Source of the DNA: Eudoraea sp. | GTDB lineage: Bacteria > Bacteroidota > Bacteroidia > Flavobacteriales > Flavobacteriaceae | Assembly (NCBI GenBank): GCA_013042125.1 | Contig: JABDQS010000090.1 | Coordinates: 1-7,424, forward strand | DNA length: 7,424 bases | Direction: 5' to 3' | Shown: piece after piece, positions 1 to 5,801 of the stretch | How positions within the stretch are numbered: the first letter of the stretch is position 1 | Layout of the letters: every line of letters starts with the position of its first letter | The notes under the pieces: model-generated | Told to the model about the DNA's origin: nothing | The model's database searches: none | The model's input: only the letters and a program-made list of their open reading frames with translations | Translations under genes and position numbers: made by a program

Positions 1-1208
1 TCCATATTCTCAGCAAGATCCATTGTCAAATCCTGACCCAGGCCGTTATTGGTTAATTCATAGCGAATAGTATTAAAATTCCCCGTGGCCACCAAGTTAT
101 TGATCCCCTGTTGCAATTTGGTAAAACTCATCTTCTCATTAAGGTTAATACGCAGTTTTCCCTTTATATATCCCCTGGAAAAATTATCACTCCCATTGAG
201 AATGAGTCTGTTTACAATAAGTGAATCTTCCTGAACAATATTTGGTTTTTTAATGAACGGCTTCATTTGCTGGGAGGAGAGAGATTTTAATGCCTCTACG
301 TGTTCCCGCGCCGCAGCCTCTCCCGTATCAATAATTGAATTCTTAAGAGCAAAATCGATCACCGAAAAATTATCCATGTCCGGTTTAATATAAATATCGG
401 TTAGCGCTGACTTTCGCTGCATATCCTTTATGGTCCTGAAATTATTGATCTGCAATAAGATCTCCGTCGCAGACATTAAAGAAGACCTGTCTCTCAGCCC
501 ATGTTGTACATCTACTCCAATGATGATATCGGCTCCCATGTCACGTAGTTCTTCCACGGGATAATTGTTCAGAACTCCCCCGTCTATTAATACTTCACCA
601 TTTACTTCCGAAGGCTGAAATAGGGAAGGAAAGGTGCCGCTTGCAAGGATGGCCTCCGGGAGATAGCCTTTGTTTAACATCACTTCTTTCCCTGTCTCCA
701 CATTGGTGGCAATACAGAAAAAAGGAATAGGGAGCTCATTAAAATCACGCACGTCCTTTACATTGAAAAGTAATTGCACCAGGGCATTATAAATATTCTG
801 CCCACTTGAAAGGCCTTGTGGGAACGTCAATTTAAAATTATTGAAGGGTAAGGTTAGGGCGTACCGTTCTGTATCTTCCTTTTCATAGAATGTCTTGGCA
901 TTTCGCGGAAGGTTGTCCTGAATAAGATCATTTAAGTTGGTATTCCTGAAAATTGAGTCGAGTTGATCTGCAGAATACCCGGAGGCATAAAGAGCCCCAA
1001 CAATGGCTCCCATACTGGTCCCTCCTATATAATCTATGGTAACCCCTGCCTCCTCTATGACCTTTAAAGCACCAATATGAGCCAATCCTTTGGCACCTCC
1101 ACCACTTAAGACCAGTCCTACTTTTGGCGGATCCTGTTCAGCTTCAGTTTGACCGAATGACTGAAAGCAGATCGCAAGAACGGTTAGAAAAAGAAAACAC
1201 CTACCCAT
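1..1208 (-). CDS. Patatin-like phospholipase with POTRA domain (PlpD-type), 3' end outside window
   Basis: My own translation gives 402 codons with no stop before the left edge, so the C-terminus is missing. Residues 1-20 form a signal peptide ending in SFGQ. The patatin domain follows: oxyanion loop SGGGAKG at 35-41, nucleophile elbow GTSMG with Ser65, and catalytic Asp209 in a DGG motif, so the Ser-Asp dyad is intact. From about residue 330 the sequence (SLIVNRLILNGS onward) resembles a POTRA domain. In the family this is usually followed by a 16-strand Omp85-type barrel, which would lie beyond position 1. Expected role: a lipid acyl hydrolase in the periplasm, at the cell surface or released, acting on phospholipids. 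The ATG at 1208 is chosen because it begins the signal peptide; no clear Shine-Dalgarno is visible. The gene lies 17 bases after uvrC and probably shares its transcript. The barrel is inferred, not seen. Confidence 0.9.
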   Translation of the reverse strand, partial: MGRCFLFLTVLAICFQSFGQTEAEQDPPKVGLVLSGGGAKGLAHIGALKVIEEAGVTIDYIGGTSMGAIVGALYASGYSADQLDSIFRNTNLNDLIQDNLPRNAKTFYEKEDTERYALTLPFNNFKLTFPQGLSSGQNIYNALVQLLFNVKDVRDFNELPIPFFCIATNVETGKEVMLNKGYLPEAILASGTFPSLFQPSEVNGEVLIDGGVLNNYPVEELRDMGADIIIGVDVQHGLRDRSSLMSATEILLQINNFRTIKDMQRKSALTDIYIKPDMDNFSVIDFALKNSIIDTGEAAAREHVEALKSLSSQQMKPFIKKPNIVQEDSLIVNRLILNGSDNFSRGYIKGKLRINLNEKMSFTKLQQGINNLVATGNFNTIRYELTNNGLGQDLTMDLAENM

Positions 1209-1225
1209 GCAGTGAAGATAGAAGA

Positions 1226-3013
1226 TTAATGAAAGTTTTCATATATTTTCTTTGCTTTGGACCAGCCTACTACTTCACTCAGATCTTCCAGAGAAGCTTC
1301 TTTGATCCTTTTTACTGATTTAAATTTCTTAAGGACCTGCTCCGCTGTTTTGTCACCTATACCATCTATCCCTTCCAGGACCGAATCGAAGGCATTCTTA
1401 CTGCGCTTATTTCGGTGAAAGGTTATCCCAAACCTATGGGCCTCATTGCGCAATTGCTGAATGATCTTTAAGGATTCAGATTTTTTATCCAGATAAAGGG
1501 GTATAGGATCATCCGGGAAATAGATCTCTTCCAATCTTTTAGCGATCCCAATGATAGCGATCTTTCCGCGTAAGTTAAGGGCTTCCAGGCTTTTCAGAGC
1601 AGATGACAACTGCCCTTTCCCGCCGTCTATCACAATAAGCTGCGGTAAAGATGCTTTCTCTTCCTGCAGTCTTTTATAACGACGGAAAACTACCTCTTCC
1701 ATCGAAGCAAAATCGTCCGGGCCTTCAACCGATTTAATATTAAAATGTCTGTACTCCTTCTTTACGGGCTTTCCATCCCTGAAAACGACACAGGCCGCCA
1801 CCGGATTGGTTCCCTGAATATTAGAATTATCGAAACACTCTATATGTCTAGGCTCTTCTGAAAGTCGCAGGTCCTTTTTCATCTGTGCCATGATCCTGTT
1901 CACATGACGGTCCGGATCTGTGATCCTGGTTTGCTTAAAGCGTTCTTGCCTGTAAAATTTAGCATTGCGTTCAGATAGATCAAGGATCCTTTTTTTGTCT
2001 CCTAATTTAGGAACAGTGAGTTTAAGATCCTCAGGTAATGCTACCTGGAAAGGCAGGTACAATTCCCTGGATTGTGAATGAAATCGCTGTCTTATCTCAA
2101 TGATCGCAAGTTGTAAGAGATCCTTATCAGCTTCTTCCAGTTTCTTTTTGATCTCCATGGTATGAGAACGTATAATTGAACCATGAGAGAGTTGCAGGAA
2201 GTTGATATAGGCATAGGCATCATCTGAAATGATGCTAAACACATCCACATTATTGATCTTGGGATTTACGATAGTAGATTTTACCTGATAGTTCTCTAAC
2301 ACCTCAATTTTATTCTTGATAAGCTCTGCGGCTTCAAATTCCATGTCTGCTGCCAGCGACTTCATCTCCTTTTTAAAATATTGAAGTGAGGTTCTAAAAT
2401 TGCCTTTGATGATCTCACGGATGTCATCTATCTGTTGATGATACTCCTTTTCCGTCTGTAGCCCTTCGCAGGGGCCTTTGCAATTTCCCAAATGGTATTC
2501 CAAACAAACTTTGTACTTTCCGGCGGCGATCTTTTCTTCAGAAAGATCATAATTACAGGTACGCAAAGGATACACGCTTTTTATCAGATCTAAAAGCGTC
2601 CTTACCGTTTTCATACTGGTATAAGGCCCATAGTACTCAGAACCATCCTTTATCAGTTTTCGGGTGGGGAAGATCCTGGGAAAACGCTCATTTTTTATAC
2701 AGATCCATGGATACGATTTATCATCCTTCAGCAAGACATTATAACGAGGCCGGTATTTTTTAATGAGATTATTCTCTAACAACAAAGCATCAGATTCAGT
2801 AGGTACTACGATGTGTTTTATGGTATGGATCTTTTTTACCATGACCCGTGTCTTCCCATTTTCATGAGTTTTGGTAAAATAAGAAGTGACTCTTTTTTTT
2901 AGATTTTTTGCCTTCCCTACGTACAGTATTTTAGCCTCTTTGTCATAGAATTGGTACACCCCCGGAGATTGGGGCAGGGTGTTTAATTGAAGTTCAACTG
3001 ATACATCCGACAT
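1226..3013 (-). CDS. uvrC: UvrABC excinuclease subunit C
   Basis: This 595-residue protein makes the dual incisions on either side of DNA lesions after UvrA/UvrB recognition. The length is normal for the family. The N-terminal GIY-YIG nuclease (about 14-95) shows GVY at 18-20, YVG at 31-33, Arg41 and Glu80. Four cysteines, C153, C170, C178 and C182, match the conserved cluster reported to hold an iron-sulfur centre in E. coli UvrC. The UVR motif that contacts UvrB spans about 208-243. The RNase H-like 5' nuclease follows, with Asp395 (ECFDNSN), Asp463 (VIDGGKGQ) and His526 (NEAHRFG) in the expected places. Tandem helix-hairpin-helix motifs fill 546-595. All key residues are present. The ATG at 3013 gives the usual N-terminus, and upstream extension soon hits an in-frame stop. 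It is first in a unit with the patatin gene. Confidence 0.98.
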   Translation of the reverse strand: MSDVSVELQLNTLPQSPGVYQFYDKEAKILYVGKAKNLKKRVTSYFTKTHENGKTRVMVKKIHTIKHIVVPTESDALLLENNLIKKYRPRYNVLLKDDKSYPWICIKNERFPRIFPTRKLIKDGSEYYGPYTSMKTVRTLLDLIKSVYPLRTCNYDLSEEKIAAGKYKVCLEYHLGNCKGPCEGLQTEKEYHQQIDDIREIIKGNFRTSLQYFKKEMKSLAADMEFEAAELIKNKIEVLENYQVKSTIVNPKINNVDVFSIISDDAYAYINFLQLSHGSIIRSHTMEIKKKLEEADKDLLQLAIIEIRQRFHSQSRELYLPFQVALPEDLKLTVPKLGDKKRILDLSERNAKFYRQERFKQTRITDPDRHVNRIMAQMKKDLRLSEEPRHIECFDNSNIQGTNPVAACVVFRDGKPVKKEYRHFNIKSVEGPDDFASMEEVVFRRYKRLQEEKASLPQLIVIDGGKGQLSSALKSLEALNLRGKIAIIGIAKRLEEIYFPDDPIPLYLDKKSESLKIIQQLRNEAHRFGITFHRNKRSKNAFDSVLEGIDGIGDKTAEQVLKKFKSVKRIKEASLEDLSEVVGWSKAKKIYENFH

Positions 3014-3039
3014 TGGGAAAAATTGGAGCCTGTGTATTA

Positions 3040-3047
3040 CAAAGATA
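3040..3047 (-). promoter_or_regulatory. Candidate -7 box of the uvrC promoter
   Basis: On the minus strand this reads TATCTTTG, an exact match to the TAnnTTTG -7 consensus of the Bacteroidota housekeeping sigma factor. It would place transcription start about 20 bases before the uvrC ATG. No good TTG -33 element sits at the expected distance, so the call rests on one box plus position. Confidence 0.35.
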
Positions 3048-3084
3048 ATTTAGCAAAATCATTTAAGACCTGCACATCAAATAA

Positions 3085-3092
3085 TAAATTTG
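3085..3092 (+). promoter_or_regulatory. Candidate plus-strand -7 box
   Basis: TAAATTTG matches the TAnnTTTG consensus exactly. About 18 bases upstream is TTTAA, a poor version of the -33 TTTG element. If used, the transcript would start near 3099 and carry a leader of about 250 bases before the frame at 3347. Such boxes arise by chance in AT-rich DNA, so this is tentative. Confidence 0.22.
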
Positions 3093-3135
3093 GTGCTGAT
3101 ATCCCCAATAACTAAACAGGAAGAACATCATCATT

Positions 3136-3149
3136 TTACAACATTGTAA
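3136..3149. repeat. Perfect palindrome TTACAA-CA-TTGTAA (operator-like)
   Basis: Two six-base half-sites are arranged as an inverted repeat around a two-base centre. It lies downstream of the candidate plus-strand promoter box and about 90 bases upstream of the uvrC box, a plausible place for a dimeric regulator to bind. A small palindrome in AT-rich DNA can also be chance. Confidence 0.4.
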
Positions 3150-3166
3150 GAAACCATATTATTTAT

Positions 3167-3176
3167 TTGTATACAA
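3167..3176. repeat. Perfect palindrome TTGTATACAA
   Basis: This is a ten-base perfect palindrome whose arms share TTGTA with the neighbouring dyad at 3136-3149. The two centres are 29 bases apart, so they could be paired operator sites. The evidence is only the symmetry and shared bases. Confidence 0.3.
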
Positions 3177-3256
3177 CTGCCTAATTTTCAACATTTTAAA
3201 TGAAATAGCATTAAGACATGGTAACCGATATTTTATTGTTTTGTTAAATTTTTTCT

Positions 3257-3286
3257 AAAAATGTGTAGTTCGTCGGAAAAAATGTG
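3257..3286 (+). repeat. Direct repeat of AAAAATGTG, 21-base period
   Basis: AAAAATGTG occurs at 3257-3265 and again at 3278-3286. The period is 21 bases, two turns of the DNA helix, so both copies face the same side. They sit 60-90 bases upstream of the frame at 3347, where an activator could act. Nothing else supports a function. Confidence 0.25.
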
Positions 3287-3333
3287 CCTTTTATAGATCG
3301 TATGTAAATTTTTTGTTTATTTTTAGCGCTATT

Positions 3334-3343
3334 AAAAAAGGAG
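3334..3343 (+). promoter_or_regulatory. Ribosome binding site of the 28-residue frame
   Basis: AAAAAAGGAG precedes the ATG at 3347 and is the strongest Shine-Dalgarno-like sequence seen before any gene in this window. Only three bases separate it from the ATG, which is shorter than usual and the main caveat. The palindrome TAGCGCTA at 3324-3331 lies just upstream. Confidence 0.5.
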
Positions 3344-3346
3344 TTT

Positions 3347-3433
3347 ATGGATAACTATTTGATCACCCTGGGAATGTATCTTATTTTAATGCTCTTCTTC
3401 AAGATATATTTTGCCGTTTTCACCAAAGAGTGA
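3347..3433 (+). CDS. Putative 28-residue single-pass membrane microprotein
   Basis: ATG to TGA encodes 28 residues. The N-terminus is MDNY, followed by a hydrophobic stretch at about 5-25 rich in Leu, Ile, Phe, Met and Tyr and broken only by Lys19, then a polar TKE tail. Such a chain would form one membrane-spanning helix. Support for translation is the AAAAAAGGAG just upstream and the good reading of the whole frame as a membrane segment. The frame ends 41 bases before the cyclo-ligase gene in the same direction, so the two could share a transcript. I do not recognise the family and assign no function. Random AT-rich DNA also tends to encode hydrophobic residues, so conservation in relatives is the key missing evidence. 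Confidence 0.5.
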   Translation: MDNYLITLGMYLILMLFFKIYFAVFTKE

Positions 3434-3457
3434 ATCTCATTTTTCTTACCCACCCTT

Positions 3458-3462
3458 AAGGA
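3458..3462 (+). promoter_or_regulatory. Possible ribosome binding site of the cyclo-ligase gene
   Basis: AAGGA lies 12 bases before the ATG at 3475, farther than usual. A small stem, ACGG at 3462-3465 with CCGT at 3471-3474, fills the gap and could shorten the effective distance. The stem has only four pairs, so this is weak. Confidence 0.3.
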
Positions 3463-3474
3463 CGGTTCGGCCGT

Positions 3475-4035
3475 ATGCTTAAAAAAGAACTCCGAACAAA
3501 ATACCTGGATTTAAGAAATACAGCATCTGAAGAAGATGTTTATAATGCCAGTATCACAATTGCCAACAACTTGTTAGCACTTCCCATTTGGGATTATACC
3601 TATTACCATATATTTCTCCATAGCACCTCAAAAAAAGAACTGAATACCAGTCTAATTATTACCCTTCTGCAGGGGAAAGACAAAGAGATCGTAGTTCCTA
3701 GAATGGCAAAAGAGAATACCCTGCAACATTTTCTTTTAACAGACAATACACTTCTGAAACCCAATTCGTGGGATATTCCGGAACCTGTTGACGGGATAGA
3801 AGTTATGCCCGCAAAACTTGATGTGATCTTTGTCCCACTCTTAACTTTTGATCTTAAAGGGCACAGGGTTGGTTATGGAAAGGGGTATTATGATCTTTTT
3901 CTAAGCCAATGCAAACCAAATGCCGTAAAAATAGGATTGAGCATGTTTGGCCCTGAAGAGAATATTGCAGATGTAGGGCCTCAGGATATTCCCCTGGACC
4001 ACTGTGTGTCTCCAGCTACCACTTATACATTCTGA
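3475..4035 (+). CDS. ygfA: 5-formyltetrahydrofolate cyclo-ligase
   Basis: This 186-residue cytosolic enzyme uses ATP to convert 5-formyltetrahydrofolate to 5,10-methenyltetrahydrofolate, returning this inhibitory storage folate to one-carbon metabolism. The N-terminus MLKKELRTKYLDLR is the basic helix that binds ATP in the family. The region around VVPRM (73-77) and IPEP (101-104) matches conserved core segments. The hallmark nucleotide-binding loop, RVGYGKGYYD, is at 131-140. The length is typical. An in-frame TAA at 3457-3459 rules out a longer start. It may be cotranscribed with the small frame ending at 3433. Its last 13 bases overlap the end of lspA on the other strand, so there is no room for a separate terminator between them. 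Confidence 0.95.
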   Translation: MLKKELRTKYLDLRNTASEEDVYNASITIANNLLALPIWDYTYYHIFLHSTSKKELNTSLIITLLQGKDKEIVVPRMAKENTLQHFLLTDNTLLKPNSWDIPEPVDGIEVMPAKLDVIFVPLLTFDLKGHRVGYGKGYYDLFLSQCKPNAVKIGLSMFGPEENIADVGPQDIPLDHCVSPATTYTF

Positions 4036-4670
4036 TCTGTCTCAACAACTTCCTCGTTCTTCTTGGCAAAGGCCTTTTTGTTAAAGACAATTAGGATCCC
4101 TACCCCAGTACTAATGGCCGTATCTGCTATATTAAAAACTGGTTCAAAAAAGCGGAAAGAATTTCCTCCAACAAAAGGTACCCACTCTGGCCAGGTAGCA
4201 TCTATCAAAGGAAAATAGAGCATATCTACTACCTTTCCATAAAACAGGCCTCCATACGGATCATCTGAGAAAAGGGTAGCTACGCTATTATAACTGTCAT
4301 CAAAAAGAATTCCGTAGAAAAGTGAGTCAACTATGTTGCCTATAGCACCCGCAAAAATTAGGGATACTGCTATGACCAGTGTGTTGGAAGCTTCTTTTCG
4401 AATGCTGTCTAATAACCAGTACCCAATACCTGCTATCGCGAAAAGACGGAATATGGTAAGCACCAACTTCCCTGCACTATCCGATACAGGTAATATATCA
4501 CTTAGTTTTGTACCCCATGCAGCTCCTTCATTCTCAATAAATAAGATCTTGAACCAATTAAAAACATCAACCGACTCACCCAGTATGAAATGGGTTTTAA
4601 TATAAACCTTGCTGATCTGATCTATCAATAAAATGATAAATATTAGGGCAATAGATTTCTTTAAATTCAT
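4023..4670 (-). CDS. lspA: Lipoprotein signal peptidase II, enlarged form
   Basis: This inner-membrane aspartic protease removes signal peptides from diacylglyceryl-modified prolipoproteins before their sorting to the envelope. Motifs appear in order: Asp17 in LIDQISK within the first membrane helix, ENEGAAWG at 46-53, GAIGNIVDS at 108-116, Asp149 in KVVDM, and Asp183 in FNIADTAIS. Asp149 and Asp183 should be the catalytic pair. Four hydrophobic segments fall near 6-25, 68-88, 97-116 and 182-197. At 215 residues it is some 50 longer than common LspA. The excess lies mainly between Asp115 and Asp149, and between Asp149 and Asp183, and should face the periplasm. The usual Arg after NxxD is Ser116. 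I believe this enlarged form is normal for Flavobacteriia. It is the last gene of the ileS-side cluster and overlaps the cyclo-ligase gene tail to tail. Confidence 0.96.
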   Translation of the reverse strand: MNLKKSIALIFIILLIDQISKVYIKTHFILGESVDVFNWFKILFIENEGAAWGTKLSDILPVSDSAGKLVLTIFRLFAIAGIGYWLLDSIRKEASNTLVIAVSLIFAGAIGNIVDSLFYGILFDDSYNSVATLFSDDPYGGLFYGKVVDMLYFPLIDATWPEWVPFVGGNSFRFFEPVFNIADTAISTGVGILIVFNKKAFAKKNEEVVETDQNV

Positions 4671-4688
4671 AAGTGTTTATGTGCTGGG

Positions 4689-4696
4689 CAAAAATA
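4689..4696 (-). promoter_or_regulatory. Candidate -7 box of an lspA promoter
   Basis: The minus strand reads TATTTTTG, an exact TAnnTTTG match, 18 bases before the lspA ATG. A T-rich run (GTTTTTATT) lies about 20 bases further upstream where the -33 element would be, though it lacks the TTG. This could give lspA its own transcription besides read-through from the upstream genes. Confidence 0.35.
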
Positions 4697-4748
4697 GGTA
4701 TTATTCGACATTCTAATAAAAACCTGCCTTATCCTTGGATGTTTAAAA

Positions 4749-5372
4749 TTACCTGGCTTGTGTTATTGTAATATTTCCTGTGGTTGATGAGAGGTTGAAT
4801 TGTTCATTCCCTTTGGGAATATACTCCTTAGCAATGCTGCCGTACTTAGACATGGCCTTTATTGTGCCGCTGGCAATTATTAAGGATATAGGACCACTCC
4901 GGGTAGTAGCACTAACTTTTTGGCCAACTTCTTTGATTGTACATTGGCCATCGTTCAAAACCACTTTCAGATCCTTATAATTACCTTCCACCATCACATT
5001 AGAACTGCTACCGTAAAGATATACTTCCTTATTTTCAGGGATCCTGATATGGAGCGAAATTGAGACTACTTTATGAGCACTGAGCTTGTCATTGGGGTCA
5101 TTAAAATAAGGTTGAAACTCGCCTGCAACATGGAGGGTATTACCATTTTCTGATACCTCCAATGCAAGGTCCTTTTGATATTCTCCCTCAATAGACGCCT
5201 CGAGGACCATCGTTTTTTCCCGGGAGGTTTCTACCTGTACTTCGAAAAAATGATTGGTGTCTATCTGTATAGATGTAACATGAGGATTTAGGAATACCTT
5301 TTTAACAGTTTTTTGCCCATACCCCAGATTTATGGCTAGAATGACAAAAAGAAAATATGCAAAATACTTCAC
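4749..5372 (-). CDS. Exported DUF4097-like beta-repeat protein
   Basis: The function is unknown. I place the start at the GTG at 5372, giving 207 residues with a clean signal peptide, MKYFAYFLFVILAINLGYGQ, ending near residue 20. Starting at the TTG at 5438 would add 22 polar residues (many Asn, Lys, Cys) before the signal peptide and overlap the previous gene, so I reject it. The mature part is beta-rich. From about residue 120 it shows rungs such as GSSSNVMVEG, TRSGPISL (157-164), SKYGSI and STTGNITI (196-203), spaced roughly 20 apart, which resembles the DUF4097/DUF2807 (head GIN) beta-helix families. There is no lipobox cysteine, so it is probably periplasmic or surface-associated. It starts 43 bases after the DksA-like gene and ends 78 bases before lspA, in the same direction. 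The family call is from pattern only. Confidence 0.75.
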   Translation of the reverse strand: MKYFAYFLFVILAINLGYGQKTVKKVFLNPHVTSIQIDTNHFFEVQVETSREKTMVLEASIEGEYQKDLALEVSENGNTLHVAGEFQPYFNDPNDKLSAHKVVSISLHIRIPENKEVYLYGSSSNVMVEGNYKDLKVVLNDGQCTIKEVGQKVSATTRSGPISLIIASGTIKAMSKYGSIAKEYIPKGNEQFNLSSTTGNITITQAR

Positions 5373-5386
5373 GTTATGATTGTGTG

Positions 5387-5410
5387 AACAACCCTTTTCA
5401 GGGCGTTGTT
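5387..5410 (-). other. Hairpin in the leader of the DUF4097-like gene
   Basis: Read on the minus strand, AACAAC pairs with GTTGTT and CCT with AGG around a GAAA-containing loop, with a two-base bulge on the 5' arm. The hairpin occupies most of the 43-base gap after the DksA-like gene, and its 3' foot is 14 bases before the GTG start. It lacks a following T run, so it is not a standard terminator. It might stabilise or process the mRNA or modulate translation. Confidence 0.4.
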
Positions 5411-5415
5411 CCTTA

Positions 5416-5796
5416 TTATTGCATGTTCTTTGCCTCAATACTCAGCGTTGCATGCGGAACTAGCTTTAAACGATCTTTGTTGATCAATTTGCCGGTAACC
5501 CTGCAGATCCCATAGGTCTTATTCTCAATGCGCAACAACGCGTTCTTTAAGTCCCTGATAAATTTTTCCTGCCGTATGGCCAGCTGTGTATTCGCTTCCC
5601 TGCTCATGGTTTCAGACCCTTCTTCAAATGCCTTAAAGGTAGGTGAAGTGTCATCTGTTCCGTTGTTCCCATCATTCATATATGAACTTCTTAGTAATTC
5701 CAGATGACCTTTGGCCCTTTCTATTTTTTCCTCGATCAGAACGCGGAATTCATCTAATTCTTTATCTGAGTATCTAACTTTTAAATCTTGTCCCAT
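5416..5796 (-). CDS. TraR/DksA family protein with degenerate zinc finger
   Basis: This 126-residue cytosolic protein should bind the RNA polymerase secondary channel and adjust transcription, if it behaves like DksA. A long helical region (about 11-90) would form the coiled coil, with an Asn/Gly/Asp-rich turn at 41-50. The C-terminal segment TYGICRVTGKL through VPHATLSIEAK aligns with the DksA zinc finger. However, of the four cysteines only C98 remains; the other positions are Thr101, Ser119 and Ala122. The DxxDxA acidic tip motif of E. coli DksA is not evident. I believe this form is common in Flavobacteriia, so it is likely a lineage variant rather than a decayed gene. Only five bases separate it from the ileS stop, so the two are almost certainly cotranscribed. 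No clear Shine-Dalgarno is seen. Confidence 0.9.
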   Translation of the reverse strand: MGQDLKVRYSDKELDEFRVLIEEKIERAKGHLELLRSSYMNDGNNGTDDTSPTFKAFEEGSETMSREANTQLAIRQEKFIRDLKNALLRIENKTYGICRVTGKLINKDRLKLVPHATLSIEAKNMQ

Positions 5797-5801
5797 AATG
5801 T

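Larger units (their letters stand above)
3014..3346. other. AT-rich divergent intergenic region
   Basis: This 333-base spacer separates uvrC (leftward) from the small frame at 3347 and the cyclo-ligase gene (rightward). It is clearly richer in A and T than the flanking genes. It holds TAnnTTTG boxes on both strands, two perfect short palindromes and one direct repeat, listed separately. Only very short frames occur in it. I saw no tRNA, no strong GC hairpin followed by a T run, and no riboswitch that I recognise. It is longer than the typical gaps in this window, which suggests regulation or an untranslated leader. Confidence 0.6.

Noticed and set aside
1124..1318. 64-codon plus-strand frame across the uvrC-patatin junction
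   Set aside because: It is antisense to the end of uvrC and the patatin signal peptide, both well supported.
2994..3062. 22-residue minus-strand frame overlapping the uvrC start
   Set aside because: It overlaps the uvrC start in another frame, lacks a ribosome site, and its ATG lies upstream of the likely transcription start.
3261..3296. 11-residue plus-strand frame MCSSSEKMCLL as a possible cysteine leader peptide
   Set aside because: There is no Shine-Dalgarno, it is very short, no cysteine-related gene follows, and it falls on the A-rich direct repeat.
3428..3445. Terminator after the small frame (GAG/CTC followed by TTTTT)
   Set aside because: The stem has only three pairs, too weak for an intrinsic terminator.
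3100..3474. 6S RNA, which is linked to the cyclo-ligase gene in enterobacteria
   Set aside because: I could not see the long, bulged, mostly double-stranded fold expected of 6S RNA; the region is AT-rich with only short dyads. A covariance search would settle it.
4333..4605. 90-codon open frame on the plus strand
   Set aside because: It is antisense to the conserved core of lspA and has no domain pattern or ribosome site.
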